Shown: positions 18,074 through 28,600 of the stretch, piece after piece | Layout: each line of letters begins with the position of its first letter | How positions within the stretch are numbered: the first letter of the stretch is position 1 | Assembly (NCBI RefSeq): GCF_002356295.1 | Contig: NZ_AP018042.1 | Coordinates: forward strand, 1-64,000 | Source: Labilibaculum antarcticum | Lineage (GTDB): Bacteria; Bacteroidota; Bacteroidia; Bacteroidales; Marinifilaceae | Reading direction: 5' to 3' | DNA: 64,000 bases | Made by a program: the position numbers and the translations under genes | The notes under the pieces: model-generated | Told to the model about the DNA's origin: nothing | Databases searched by the model: none | What the model saw: the letters and a program-made list of their open reading frames with translations, nothing else

Positions 18074-19255
18074 CTATTCTCCACCCCAATATTTCTCATG
18101 TTGAAGTGTTTTTTTAAACTTAGGGAATGATAAAAGCCCCATAGTGATGAATATCAGAAATATATAGAGGGGATGAATGGCGTTAATTGGAGCCTCTCCC
18201 CTGAGTGTCTGCCCCATAAATATTTCCAGCCAAAATGTAAAAGGAAAGATTGCTGAATATATCTGAGCAATCATGGGCATCCCAAAACGGGGAAATGTCA
18301 ATCCCGAAAAGGTGAGTGACATCATGGTATAGGCCCCAGCCAGTGATAGAGAAAGACGCAAATTAGCCGTCACAGCAAGAAGGAACACCGCCAGCAGAAG
18401 ATAGGCCACTACCATAATGAATTCTGACAATAGGATGATCGTAAGACTCCCGTGTATGGGCGTACCCATGTAACGAAAGAGTATAAGGTTCATAACCATG
18501 GCATCCATCATAAAAAGCAACAGATAGGGCAATAGTTTGGCCGTTATGGCCGTCATCACACTGTCGCCGGAGATCTTCAGAAGATCTCTTCCGGTTCCGT
18601 CCTTTAGCTCCACTCCCAAAGCATACAAAGCTCCCAAAAGGGTGAATACAATAAGCATCACGGGCAGTATCCCCACAGTAAGGAAATACGAATAGCTAAC
18701 AAATGGATTAAATAGTGCGTGTTTATCCAATCTTACGGGCAGCACCGCCGCTTTGGCCTGATGTAAGGTGGCTCCCTTCTTTATGGCCATTTGGAGCTTC
18801 ACTCCTCCCGAGACGGTAGCAAGGGTCTCGTAGAGACCGCTCTGCAGCATCCCCCCTTTAACCACATTGGTGTTATTGATATATAGTGCGATGTTGGATT
18901 GCTCTCCTCTTATCACATTGCGTTCCGTATCATTGGGGATCACAATTATGGCTTCCACATCCCCTTTATTCATCAGTCCATGTGCCTGCTCAAGGCTGGC
19001 GCATTGATAATCAACGCTAGCAATGGATGTGGCATCTGCCATTCGGGATATGTTCCTGGATAGGGCGGTATGATCCTGATCTACCATTGCGATGGGTAAA
19101 TCCCGGGGCACTCCTTTAGAGAATATCCCCATTAAGACAAAGAAAGATATGACAGGAGCCAAGATGGAAAAAAACAGATACACCGGTGAGGTGAATATGC
19201 GTTTGATCTCTCGAATTAGCACCTTATAAAAACAACTGGTAAAAAATGATTGCAT
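18074..19255 (-). CDS. ABC-2 type transporter permease (first of pair)
   Basis: This permease of about 393 residues has the same layout as its downstream neighbour: an N-terminal helix (about 22-42), an extracytoplasmic domain with LPIAMVDQDHTALSRNISRM, and five C-terminal helices. I prefer ATG 19255 (MQSFFTSCFYK) because the longer frame begins with TTG and adds an atypical hydrophobic stretch. It lies 27 bases before the second permease and 77 after the membrane-fusion gene. The two permeases probably form a heterodimer. An ATPase must come from elsewhere. Confidence 0.92.
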   Translation of the reverse strand: MQSFFTSCFYKVLIREIKRIFTSPVYLFFSILAPVISFFVLMGIFSKGVPRDLPIAMVDQDHTALSRNISRMADATSIASVDYQCASLEQAHGLMNKGDVEAIIVIPNDTERNVIRGEQSNIALYINNTNVVKGGMLQSGLYETLATVSGGVKLQMAIKKGATLHQAKAAVLPVRLDKHALFNPFVSYSYFLTVGILPVMLIVFTLLGALYALGVELKDGTGRDLLKISGDSVMTAITAKLLPYLLLFMMDAMVMNLILFRYMGTPIHGSLTIILLSEFIMVVAYLLLAVFLLAVTANLRLSLSLAGAYTMMSLTFSGLTFPRFGMPMIAQIYSAIFPFTFWLEIFMGQTLRGEAPINAIHPLYIFLIFITMGLLSFPKFKKTLQHEKYWGGE

Positions 19256-19332
19256 TCGAAAAAAATTTAAAAAATAGAATACAAATCCTATGATTACGCC
19301 CCACAAAAAGACTTCGTAAAATGTATTAGTAA

Positions 19333-20325
19333 CTATTGAATAAGCTTATCCCAATTCACAAGGGCACTCATGCCAGGACGAAGACCATCAACCTTTGCAG
19401 TGGGACGGGCATGAATCTCAAAAGTTTTCATATCGAAATCGCCCCTTGTTTTGGTGGCATTCCAGTTGGCATAATCACCCAGAACATTTATAAAGGTGAT
19501 CTCCAATTTTATGGTTTTATTTCCCAGGGCAGGGAATGTAGCAGGAAGGATACTCCCTTTGCGTACTTTGGAGAGAAGATCCTCACGAATATTAAAGGTA
19601 ACCCACACATCATCAAGATCTACCAAGGTAATCACAGGATAACCCGCAGGTATCAATTCACCTCTCTCTGCTATGATATTAGCAACTTCTCCATCTGCCG
19701 GAGATAGAATCTTCATCTCACTAAGGTAGGAAGAGACCTCCTGAATAACGGCTTCGGCTCTCTTTACCAGGGCCCCGGCAGCTTCCTTATCCTCCACACG
19801 AGCACCCTTTTGGGCTTTCTCCCATATGGCTTTAGCCGCCTTTGCACTCTCCTGTGCCACCTTCATCTTTGTCTCGATCTCATCCCTTTTCTGAGCAGGA
19901 ACAACACCATCCTGAAAAAGATTATCGATACGTTTAAATGTCTTATTGGCAAATTCGGTAGCAGCCTCTGCCTTTAAATAGACATTGTATGCTGCCTGAA
20001 TATCTTCGCTTCGGGCACCGTTATAAGCCTTATTTTTCTCAGCCTGAGCCGCCAACTTGGCGGCAATAGCCTGTTGAAACTTAGCCTCCACTTCGGGACT
20101 GCTAACGGTGAATAGAAGGTCTCCCTTTTTTATGGACTCTCCCTTGTGTACGGGAAGACTATCGATACGTCCAATTAGTTTAGATGCAACCTTAAACTGT
20201 GTAGCTTCCACCTCACCTTGAATCTGCATAGGCATAGGTTTACTGAGTATCCATCCGGTATACACAAAAAACAGTACAATTGCTGCAAAAGCCACTCCAG
20301 CAATAATGGTCTTGGTCTTATTCAT
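19333..20325 (-). CDS. HlyD-family membrane fusion protein
   Basis: The 330-residue product starts with one membrane anchor (TIIAGVAFAAIVLFFVYTGW) followed by a first lipoyl half-motif (ATQFKVASKLIGRIDSLPVHKGESIKKGDLLFTV). A long helical hairpin rich in Ala, Lys and Glu (about 70-195) comes next, then the second lipoyl half (SPADGEVANIIAERGELIPAGYPVITLVDL) and a beta-barrel. It would bridge the inner-membrane permeases to the TolC channel. ATG 20325 is preferred over a GTG eight codons upstream. Confidence 0.92.
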   Translation of the reverse strand: MNKTKTIIAGVAFAAIVLFFVYTGWILSKPMPMQIQGEVEATQFKVASKLIGRIDSLPVHKGESIKKGDLLFTVSSPEVEAKFQQAIAAKLAAQAEKNKAYNGARSEDIQAAYNVYLKAEAATEFANKTFKRIDNLFQDGVVPAQKRDEIETKMKVAQESAKAAKAIWEKAQKGARVEDKEAAGALVKRAEAVIQEVSSYLSEMKILSPADGEVANIIAERGELIPAGYPVITLVDLDDVWVTFNIREDLLSKVRKGSILPATFPALGNKTIKLEITFINVLGDYANWNATKTRGDFDMKTFEIHARPTAKVDGLRPGMSALVNWDKLIQ

Positions 20326-20390
20326 CTCTATTAATTTATTTTTTTTCACTATCCTATTATCTCTCAGCGCAACAGTTGCAAAACCTGACT

Positions 20391-21923
20391 CTACTTGCTG
20401 TAGGATTCAAATTCAACATCTCCCCTAAGCTGATAATTCACAAAATCGTTATGCATACCTGCATACTGCAGCAATCGGGCCAGCGCAACATCATAATTAT
20501 AGATGGTCTCCAGCCGTTCAATCTTAACCTTGGCAACCACAAGACGAGCATCTACAACCTCCGTGGATGTGCTCATCCCTTCTGCGAAGGCCTTTTGACG
20601 CACCTGCGAATACTCATTGGCGAATTCAAGTGCCGTATCCAGCTCATTGAGCTGCTCTATGTCCATCAAAACCTCGTGATGAGACTTCTCTATGACGGTC
20701 TCGATATCGGCATTGGTCTTCTTTTTAATCTCATCAACCTGGTTCTGCAGATATCCGGCAGCTTTTACCTTGCGTGTGCGAGCCATACCATCAAAAAGGG
20801 TCCATTTCAAGCCCAAGCCCAAAGTATAATCGGGCATGTAAGGAGAGCGATCCTTGTTGGCCACATCGTAAACACCTATGGCCGCCAGACTGGGGAAATA
20901 GGCTGATTTCTCTACTCTATATTTCTGATGAGCAAGGTCCTTTTTACTATCGATCTGCTTTAAGAGGGGTGAATTATCGTAGGCCATATCCTTAAAATAG
21001 GCTGCCGACTGAATCGACGGAACGTAAAAAAGCTTGGAAACAGGTGTTACTACAGCTCCATCGCCCAGTGACATGGTGTTTGAAAGTGCCTCATTAACAA
21101 TCTCCAACTTGCGCTTGGATTTCTTCAATTCTCGATCTGCCTGGGCGCAAAATACTTTGGCATGCAGAAGCTCGGCCTTTGGTATGATCCCCTGATCAAA
21201 CATCTTTTGAGCATCATCCAAGTGATATGTCATGGCCTGAAATACTTCCTCACGAATACAAACAACACTATATGCCAGAGATGATCCATAATAACGTACT
21301 ACAAGCTCAGTGAGTACCTCTCCCTCTTTTTGCTCCTTTATCTCCCCCGCTTCCCGAGTCTTAATCTCCGCTGCCTTATTGGCCGCAGAAATCTTGCCCC
21401 CGGTAAACAGTGCCCAGCTGAATCCGGCGCTAATCACTCCAAATCGATTTTTCTGAATCACCTGATCCCAGTTGGCGGCATTTATCTCATCCAGCCCTTC
21501 GTTTAAATTTCCTCTAACGGCAGCGGTAGACATATTATCGGAAAGTGTCGTCATACCTCCTGCTCCATCGGGAACTGATACTCCTGAAAAATTACCATAA
21601 TTGCCTAAGGCATCATAGAGAGGAGTTATGGCATTCTTCACCGGATTCAAATCCAGAGTAATATCTTCGCTCATGGCCACATAATTTGCACTAACGAATA
21701 CAGTAGGAAGATATAAGCCACGGGCTGCCTTCAACTCCTGCTCCCTCTGACTGTAAAGAAACTCGTACTGCTTCAAAACATGACTATTCTGACGGGTTAT
21801 TCCCAAAGCCTGTTCAAAGGTTAAGTGTGACAAACTATCAGTCTGGCTACCTGCCTTTACAAGACTAGATCCACCAGCCAATAAAAGCCCTACACAAAAC
21901 CATTTTCCAATATTAAAACTCAT
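20391..21923 (-). CDS. TolC-family outer membrane efflux protein
   Basis: The protein of about 510 residues begins with a signal peptide (GKWFCVGLLLAGGSSLVKAGS) and carries the duplicated outer membrane efflux repeat: LTFEQALGITRQNSHVLKQYE near the start and a second helical hairpin ending in EGMSTSTEVVDARLVVAKVKIE. ATG 21923 places the signal peptide correctly. It is the first gene of the efflux operon (TolC, HlyD, two permeases). It forms the outer-membrane channel of the tripartite pump. Confidence 0.93.
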   Translation of the reverse strand: MSFNIGKWFCVGLLLAGGSSLVKAGSQTDSLSHLTFEQALGITRQNSHVLKQYEFLYSQREQELKAARGLYLPTVFVSANYVAMSEDITLDLNPVKNAITPLYDALGNYGNFSGVSVPDGAGGMTTLSDNMSTAAVRGNLNEGLDEINAANWDQVIQKNRFGVISAGFSWALFTGGKISAANKAAEIKTREAGEIKEQKEGEVLTELVVRYYGSSLAYSVVCIREEVFQAMTYHLDDAQKMFDQGIIPKAELLHAKVFCAQADRELKKSKRKLEIVNEALSNTMSLGDGAVVTPVSKLFYVPSIQSAAYFKDMAYDNSPLLKQIDSKKDLAHQKYRVEKSAYFPSLAAIGVYDVANKDRSPYMPDYTLGLGLKWTLFDGMARTRKVKAAGYLQNQVDEIKKKTNADIETVIEKSHHEVLMDIEQLNELDTALEFANEYSQVRQKAFAEGMSTSTEVVDARLVVAKVKIERLETIYNYDVALARLLQYAGMHNDFVNYQLRGDVEFESYSK

Positions 21924-22194
21924 AATGGCTATCCTTTTTAATGTATTTTTACAAAAAGAAATCACTTTCTCTATATCTTGATGATTAAACCCCTCTTTAC
22001 CGGAGAAACCCTTTAGCTTACTATTTATAAAGTCTATGGATTTAAGGCATAAAAGTAATGAACAGTTGCTGTCAGCCAGGTTTCAATCTGCTTTATGACT
22101 TATCCATTTTGGGCGCTAAATTCCTTCCATAAAACACCACCAAATATAACAAGTAAAAAACCTCAGGACAAGCTCCCAAGGCATTAATATGAAC

Positions 22195-22462
22195 CTATTT
22201 TATTATTCCGAGGCAAGCCTTGAGGGAATAAACCTGAATTTGCAGATACTTGTTGATATAATGAGCAATACTAAAATCTGTTTCAGGCAGATCATCTTTT
22301 ATTGTCCCATTATTCATTAGCGATGAAAGCAATTTCATTGCTGCATCTTCTGTTTTTGCACTTCCGTGATAAGCACCAAAACCGATAATTTTAAAATCTC
22401 TTTGAGGAAAATCAAACTGCCCGGAAATTAAGTCGAACCGATTATTTACTAAATAAGTTTAC
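22195..22462 (-). pseudogene. Relic of an esterase-like protein
   Basis: The minus strand encodes, without a start codon, a stretch containing GQFDFPQRDFKIIGFGAYHG, SAKTEDAAMKLLSSLMNNGT and LPETDFSIAHYINKYLQ, ending at a stop at 22195. The pattern recalls the N-terminus of erythromycin-esterase-like proteins of Bacteroidota, from memory. The remaining several hundred residues are absent. It lies in the 1-kb gene-free stretch 21966-22927. Confidence 0.4.
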
Positions 22463-22540
22463 TTGCTCTGTGCAATCAAATTTTAAATCTCTATTTATAT
22501 TACAAATCCATTATCATGCAATAGTGCCGCAGCCCAGCTA

Positions 22541-22728
22541 TTATTGCTCTTTTAGCCAATCGCAAACAGGATCAACGCCCTTTTTATCATCTTCAAAACT
22601 GTTTTCCAATTGCACATCTGGTTTTAAAGAGTTCATCTCTTCATCTGTTTCTTTAAAATATTGAGTGAAATAAAAGACACTGGCTTTCCCAGTTTTTCAA
22701 TTTTATTCTTGTCTTCTTCTTTACTCAT
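22541..22728 (-). pseudogene. Relic of the C-terminal end of an S41-peptidase-like protein
   Basis: The minus strand reads GKPV, then, after a frameshift, FYFTQYFKETDEEMNSLKPD and VQLENSFEDDKKGVDPVCDWLKEQ, ending at a stop at 22541. The pattern tail (TxYF..D....L.PD...E.SFEDY..G.DPV.EW) resembles the end of S41-type peptidases, from memory. No intact frame exists. It is another sign that 22-22.7 kb is a graveyard of genes. Confidence 0.35.
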
Positions 22729-22927
22729 GATAAGTAGGGCTAAGGAAGTTTGTCTGGTAAGATCAAGTTTTACTTTTTAGATGGGCTAAACGTATATGGT
22801 ATGGTGTCGTGCGGGACTACGAAGCACTTTCCTATAATTTTACACCGACTTTTTTTTACGAGCCACAAACGCTCGAAACCCTCTGAAACGCGCATGCACT
22901 ATGCCATGTGTTGTGCTTCCGCACTTT

Positions 22928-23506
22928 TTATTTATCATTTTTCGACCCACTTACTATGCTTGAAATAATTCCTTTTTGATTAGTAAATTCGGCTATTAGT
23001 ACGCCTGCCAAATGGATTCCGATGAAAGCTATCAGGTAGTAAATACTTAACACGTGGATTTCTTCCATTGACTTTTTTAATTCTTTTGGTCCTAATACTA
23101 TAATGAGTCCGGTAACAAGCGAAACAATGACACAGAAATAAAATATAATATATGTCCATTTTTGAAATTTCATTTTTGTGGTCAGGGTTTTATCAAGAGG
23201 ATTTTGAATCTTCATATGCCCGAATGCAGGAAGTATCAAACGAATACTAAATAGTCCTACCAAAACATAACCAATGTAAATATGCCAACTCCACATTGGT
23301 TGCCTTATATTTTTTGCTAAATCAATGAGTTGTTCCTGAGATAAAACCTGGTCGGTACCACTCAGGTAAGCCTGTATGATATCTGCCACATTATATTTAT
23401 TCATCCACGTCAATCGCAAAAAAATTGTAACTAACAATAGAAGAAATGAAACCGCAATTGCCCAATGAATTATTCGATATACCTTAGAATACTTTGTATT
23501 TCCCAT
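22928..23506 (-). CDS. Cytochrome b561-type membrane protein
   Basis: The 192-residue protein has four membrane helices with histidines placed as heme ligands: His14 (YRIIHWAIAVS), a histidine in MWSWHIYIGYVLVGLFSIRL near 75, and two in the last pair of helices (EEIHVLSIYYLIAFIGIHLAG). That is the bacterial cytochrome b561/Ni-Fe hydrogenase cytochrome b fold, a di-heme electron carrier of the inner membrane. The insertion between the first two helices is longer than usual. Its redox partner is not encoded nearby. Its 3' side carries a cassette-like spacer. Confidence 0.88.
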   Translation of the reverse strand: MGNTKYSKVYRIIHWAIAVSFLLLLVTIFLRLTWMNKYNVADIIQAYLSGTDQVLSQEQLIDLAKNIRQPMWSWHIYIGYVLVGLFSIRLILPAFGHMKIQNPLDKTLTTKMKFQKWTYIIFYFCVIVSLVTGLIIVLGPKELKKSMEEIHVLSIYYLIAFIGIHLAGVLIAEFTNQKGIISSIVSGSKNDK

Positions 23507-23615
23507 AATAGCTATTATTAAATAATGATTTTTCTTGTCACAAAACCTTTTGTCTAACTGATTGAAAGTTTTAGATTAACTCCTGTCTCTATTTCTTCTT
23601 CTTCTTTTGCTTGAT

Positions 23616-24026
23616 TTAAAAAGTATTTAAGTCAGTCATAGTTATTTTGTATGTTCTTAGTATTCGAATTCTGTTATATCGTTGAACAAATATTGGATAC
23701 AAATTTATTACAATATTTATTAGGGTAATTTTAAGAGCCTTATAATACTCTGCATTAATAGTTGATTGAATTGTAAGCCATAAAAGAAAAATAAGGGCAG
23801 TACAGTGCACAAATTCAACAACAAGAGTGAAAATGAACCAAAGAATTGCATTCTGTCTTGAAGTAAAAACACTTAATTGTTTGGTGAAAACCTTATTATA
23901 TAATCTAATCCAAAAGTCTCCAAACGGAACAATCTTTTTGAAATGACGAACACCTAATCTTTCATATACTTCGGTTTGGATTTCTGTTTTAAATCCAAAA
24001 ACAATGCTTTTTGTAAAATTTCTCAC
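23616..24026 (-). CDS. CrtO-like acyltransferase family membrane protein
   Basis: The 136-residue protein has two membrane helices and the motif set VYERLGVRHFKKIVPFGDFWIRL near residue 20-42 and NLYPIFVQRYNRIRI near the end. I recognise this as the family containing glycosyl-4,4'-diaponeurosporenoate acyltransferase CrtO. Most bacterial members lack carotenoid neighbours, as here, so the actual acceptor is unknown. The start would be GTG (no early ATG). A cassette-like CCGTTATAG spacer lies 20 bases upstream. Confidence 0.65.
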   Translation of the reverse strand: MRNFTKSIVFGFKTEIQTEVYERLGVRHFKKIVPFGDFWIRLYNKVFTKQLSVFTSRQNAILWFIFTLVVEFVHCTALIFLLWLTIQSTINAEYYKALKITLINIVINLYPIFVQRYNRIRILRTYKITMTDLNTF

Positions 24027-24120
24027 TAGTATATTTATTTATTGGCTATAACGGTCTTGCTTAGTTTCTTGGGCAATTCAATCATATTGCCTGATCAATT
24101 CACGAAGAAAGAAAGTTCAT

Positions 24121-24939
24121 TTATTCTTCCGAAGGCTTCAACAATTCGTTGATCTTCTCAACCAATTCGTTCAATTTCGCTTCGCTATACCCTACAGAAG
24201 TATAAATGACAGTGCCATTTTGGTCGACAAGGAAATTTCGAGGAATAAAGTCGTTGGCATATTGTTTATAAATATCCTGATTAAGATCTAATCCTACATT
24301 AAAATCAATCCCTTTGGTCTTTAGCTTTTCCATTTTTTTGCTTACCACATCTTCCTTCTCTCCTCGCGAAATTGGAAGCAGAACAAAGTCTTTGGAAGCA
24401 AATGGGTTTATAATTTTATCAGGAAATTCGTAAAATTCACTCATGCACGGAGCACACCATGTAGCCCAAAAATTAATCAGAACAACTTTTCCTTTTAGTT
24501 CCGATAATTTAACTTTTTGCCCATCAAGCATGTCAAGCACAAAGTCTGGAGCCCTATCGCCTGTTTTAATTACAGTAGACTCATTCAGCTTTTTTTCGTG
24601 TTCATCAGCATTCCTTTTATTAATTGCAGCAGTTTCTTCAGGGCTAATTGGCTTTACGTTCTTCATCTCGGCATCGGAGTACAGATCAAATAGAATAACA
24701 ATACTTTCGTTCACTTTCTCCCCATATTTCTTAAGTAAGGCTTCTTTTGCCTCACAAGAAACACCCATTGTCATATTCTTAATTCGTTCGGGTTTTAGGC
24801 TGTAAGCATAATCTTGAGTCACCTCTTCCCCATTTATAACAAACATCTTTTGGGGCTTCTTCACTTTTTGATCCTGCGCCAAAGAGGCAAACGTGAAAAC
24901 CATACTAAACAATACAACAAAAATTAATTTTATTCTCAT
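24121..24939 (-). CDS. TlpA-type thiol-disulfide oxidoreductase
   Basis: The 272-residue exported protein has a signal peptide (LIFVVLFSMVFTFASLAQ), an N-terminal Bacteroidota-specific region of about 100 residues, and a thioredoxin-like domain of AhpC/TlpA type: GDRAPDFVLDMLDG at 127-140, active site WCAPC with Cys162 and Cys165, and the cis-Pro segment FIPRNFLVDQNG. It would reduce disulfides in the periplasm. Start ATG 24939 is supported by the signal peptide. No cytochrome c maturation genes are beside it. Confidence 0.92.
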   Translation of the reverse strand: MRIKLIFVVLFSMVFTFASLAQDQKVKKPQKMFVINGEEVTQDYAYSLKPERIKNMTMGVSCEAKEALLKKYGEKVNESIVILFDLYSDAEMKNVKPISPEETAAINKRNADEHEKKLNESTVIKTGDRAPDFVLDMLDGQKVKLSELKGKVVLINFWATWCAPCMSEFYEFPDKIINPFASKDFVLLPISRGEKEDVVSKKMEKLKTKGIDFNVGLDLNQDIYKQYANDFIPRNFLVDQNGTVIYTSVGYSEAKLNELVEKINELLKPSEE

Positions 24940-25056
24940 CTCTTTTGTGTTTTTTAATTGGTTGTGTTTTAGTTCATTATTTTCATTCTAGTCCTAACAA
25001 CCAGCATCAATACTCATGATCGTTTAGCTTTTGACTACATAAAAGTTTCTTCTCAT

Positions 25057-25500
25057 CTAGTTAATTTTAGAAATCTGATCTTGTGACTTAATAAGTAGAA
25101 ACGAGTCCAAATACGTATAACGAATCTCACTTATATCCTTCAACACCAATGAGTCTTCTGTAAGTTTCAATATTTTGAATTTATAATTATTGTAATCATT
25201 TATTTCAAGTAAAGAATCGGTAATCTTGAAAGAGAAGCCATCCCATATTATATCTCCGTAATTTATTTTTTTTCTATTCCCATCATTTGAGTAACCATAC
25301 TCGACAAACTCTTTCTCTTTAGTTAAAACCCACCCTTTACCATTCATTGTGCTATCAAATTTGTAGTATGGATCCCAGTATTTAACGCTATCCGCGGTGA
25401 GCATTTTCATTCTAATTCTATCGCCATTTTGTTTTAAATTGGAAAACCCTAAAATCAGAAATAGAAAACTAAATAGTAGTAATATTTGCTTTGTTCGCAT
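25057..25500 (-). CDS. Small exported hypothetical protein
   Basis: From ATG 25500 the 147-residue product begins MRTKQILLLFSFLFLILGFS, a signal peptide or anchor. The mature part is beta-rich and polar (YWDPYYKFDSTMNGKGW, ISEIRYTYLDSFLLIK), like small lipocalin-type or stress-response exported proteins, but I recognise no family. The upstream extension to 25548 is rejected since it would bury the signal peptide. The CCGTTATAG spacer sits 9 bases before the start. Confidence 0.7.
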   Translation of the reverse strand: MRTKQILLLFSFLFLILGFSNLKQNGDRIRMKMLTADSVKYWDPYYKFDSTMNGKGWVLTKEKEFVEYGYSNDGNRKKINYGDIIWDGFSFKITDSLLEINDYNNYKFKILKLTEDSLVLKDISEIRYTYLDSFLLIKSQDQISKIN

Positions 25501-25635
25501 CAGATTAACTATAACGGCAAATGTATGAGTAATGATAGTCCCGAACACTTTAGGGAGCGGGGTCTCTGCCTACCATAGCAAAGAAAAATTAAAGCGGATT
25601 GAATTCTTGATTTTTACGTTTGAACAAGCAATCAA

Positions 25636-28600
25636 TTATAGCGTGTGTTGGGGCATCGTACTTTCTACTTGCTCAGTTAGTAATTTTTCAAAATATATTT
25701 TTGCCACATTTACATTATAATTTCTACTCAACCCTTTTTTAACAGCTGTTTTTAAATCCCTAGACTTGCCTATATGTTCCATTATGTGTGGTCTGTCAAA
25801 AGATAATATCCAATTTAGATTAAACTTCGAATAATCAAATGCATCTGGTTTTAAAATCCATTTAAACATTTCTGAATCTATGCTACTATGTATATCATTT
25901 ATAGATTCCATATCAAAAAGTTGATTTTTATATATTAAGTTGACATAGAAATGAAGCTGATTCCACACTGAAGTACTTTTGATATTATTTGGAAAACCAT
26001 CATTATTAATTTCATAATCGGGAAAACCTTTACACGCCAAGTATAAATTTGCAACATACTTATCAAATATCGAAGATTCATTTCTAAGTTCCCAGACCCC
26101 CCAATTATATAAATATTGAATTAACTTATTGTTATCAAGAGATGGTTTTATTAATTTCAGGTATTTAGTTTGTTGTTCCTTATTTAACAGGCGAAAAAAC
26201 GGTGCTATTTTCTTTTTATCCTTACACTGCAGTAATTGAATATAAAATTCTTCTCCTAAAATCTGCTCATTACCTTGTTTATTAATGATAGCATCACATA
26301 TTGGTTCGACTAAACTATTTGTTCCAATATGTTTGGAAACTATATAATTAAGTAATCGAAATATATTTTGTTCATTAAAGGAATTAATATACTGAACTGA
26401 AAATAAAGAAAAATATGAAAATGAATCATGGTATTCGTAGATAGAATTCACTTCTAAATAATTAAGAATTTTATCTAGTACTTCATTGACTTGACTATTA
26501 CTTAGATCAATCTTAGTAAACAAAACGAGAAAATTATTTAAAGACCTAACCATTTTGCTTTTAAATAAATCAGAATCTTTTAATGCTCTACTGTATAATT
26601 TGTTATTATTTATTTTTCTTGAAAAGATTGTGTTAATCTCATAACCAGATGTAATGAATGATTCAAATGATTCAAAAATATTATTAAGCGTTTTTTTATT
26701 ATTTTCAAATTTTAGGGTCTTAACATCATAAGTTTTTAAATGGGATGCTAACTCCTTAGTATTTCCAAGTGTAATAAATGTAATTACAAATAATTCAGAG
26801 AAGTTTGGTAATTTTTGTTTGTACTGTATATTTGTAGAATAGCTCATCAACATGGATTCTAAATACCTGTTTGCTAAATCTATGAAATACTTGTATTCTT
26901 CATTAAACAAAGAATTGTTTTTGTAGAAAATCCACAAAATATAAAATGTTGTTTCCGCTTCATGCCAATACGCAGGCCCCATTGAGTAGTAGTTACCATC
27001 TTTATATTTATCGTAAGTATCTTTTATCGTAGAATAATTCCTTTCAATTATTATTCTGGAACTTTCAAACAATTTATTTTCTTTAATAGCAACTAAGGCT
27101 TCTTTAATAGAAATATCTATTGGTAACTCAAATAAAATTTTGTCTAGATCTATCTTTTTAATTTTAATTTGAATGTCTTCTAATTCATTTTCGTTTAAAT
27201 CCATTATGTCCCAACTTCGCAAAAATGGATAAAGCAACGTTTGATTATACGATGCAATAAAAAATGAGACATATTCTTTCTTTCTCCAAGATTTTGATTT
27301 CATTTCTTCTAAAGTGAAATAAGCTTTGGCGAATTGCCCCATTTTTTGAAACCCCCAAGCCTCTTCAAAACCAATATTCTGGTTTGTACTTTTACAAATT
27401 GCTTTACTTGCAGTAGAGTATAGTTCTTGTAAAAGATTACCTATTTCAAACCGTCCAAATAAACACTTTGGACAATTACAATTTTCATTATTTTCAACAT
27501 GAAATTTGATATATGAGGGAGAAGTATCATTTTTACGACCTACTGCAAAAACACCACTTGAGCAGAGTAAATTAAGTGCTTTGTGTAATTCTTGCTTTTC
27601 GGGTTTTATAGTTTTATCGTTGATCGGTTTTAAAACAATATTATCCATATCTCCTTTTTCATCCTTTAAAAAAGATAGTAAATCTTCATTTAAAGTTTCA
27701 ATAGCAGGATAATTATAGCTTGCCGAAGTATTCAATTCATATTGTGCTTTCTTCTGAAGCTTGAAAGGTGAAATTTTTTCTATAACACTGAGCGGTATTG
27801 CACCTAATTCTTTAAATCTCAATACAGAGTTAATCAATTGATCTTTAACGTTTAGATTCTCAATAGTATCTGAAAATACATCAAACTCTTCTATTGTTTT
27901 TAAGAATTTAAAGACTTTCTGACCAGTTGGACTAAGTTCCTTAAGTTGAATACTCTCCTCGTCTGAGGTTATGCCTTCAAAGTATTTATTGATTGGTAAA
28001 TCTTCGTATTCGACTATAATCAATCCTTTCTTCTCTAGTTTTCTTTTACGTTCCTTGTAATTTTTATCTTTCTTGTCTTGAATTATAAAAAGGTAAGGTG
28101 GTTGATTGTCCTCTTTTAGAATATTTTTAACCGAATTGGTAATATGCTCAAGATTTGGGTCAGTAAATGAAAACCCAACAAATAATACTAATTTAGAAGC
28201 AAATATCCCTTTTATAAACCCTTCAATAAGAGGGAAGTTTTCCGAATATTGCTCGTAATCTTTTTCTTTTAAAACGATATTTCTTTCATCAAAGTCTCCG
28301 TGCATTTTCACAAACAAAGAACTTCCATTAGAATAAGGTAAATCTGTATCTTTTTTAATAACTGAATACCTATAACTTTTTTGTTCAAAAATTTGTTCAA
28401 AATGGGAGTCGTAATTTGTAGAAATAATATGATGTGGTTGTAATTCAACAATTTTCTGATGTATAGGGTTGTACTTTGTAACACCGTGCTTCAATATTTC
28501 TTGTACTCTTGAATTGTATTCTTTCTTCCCTCTTGAGTCATAATACAATTGACCCACCTTCAGAAAATCTTCTTCATCACCGTCTATTCCTGCTTTTAAT

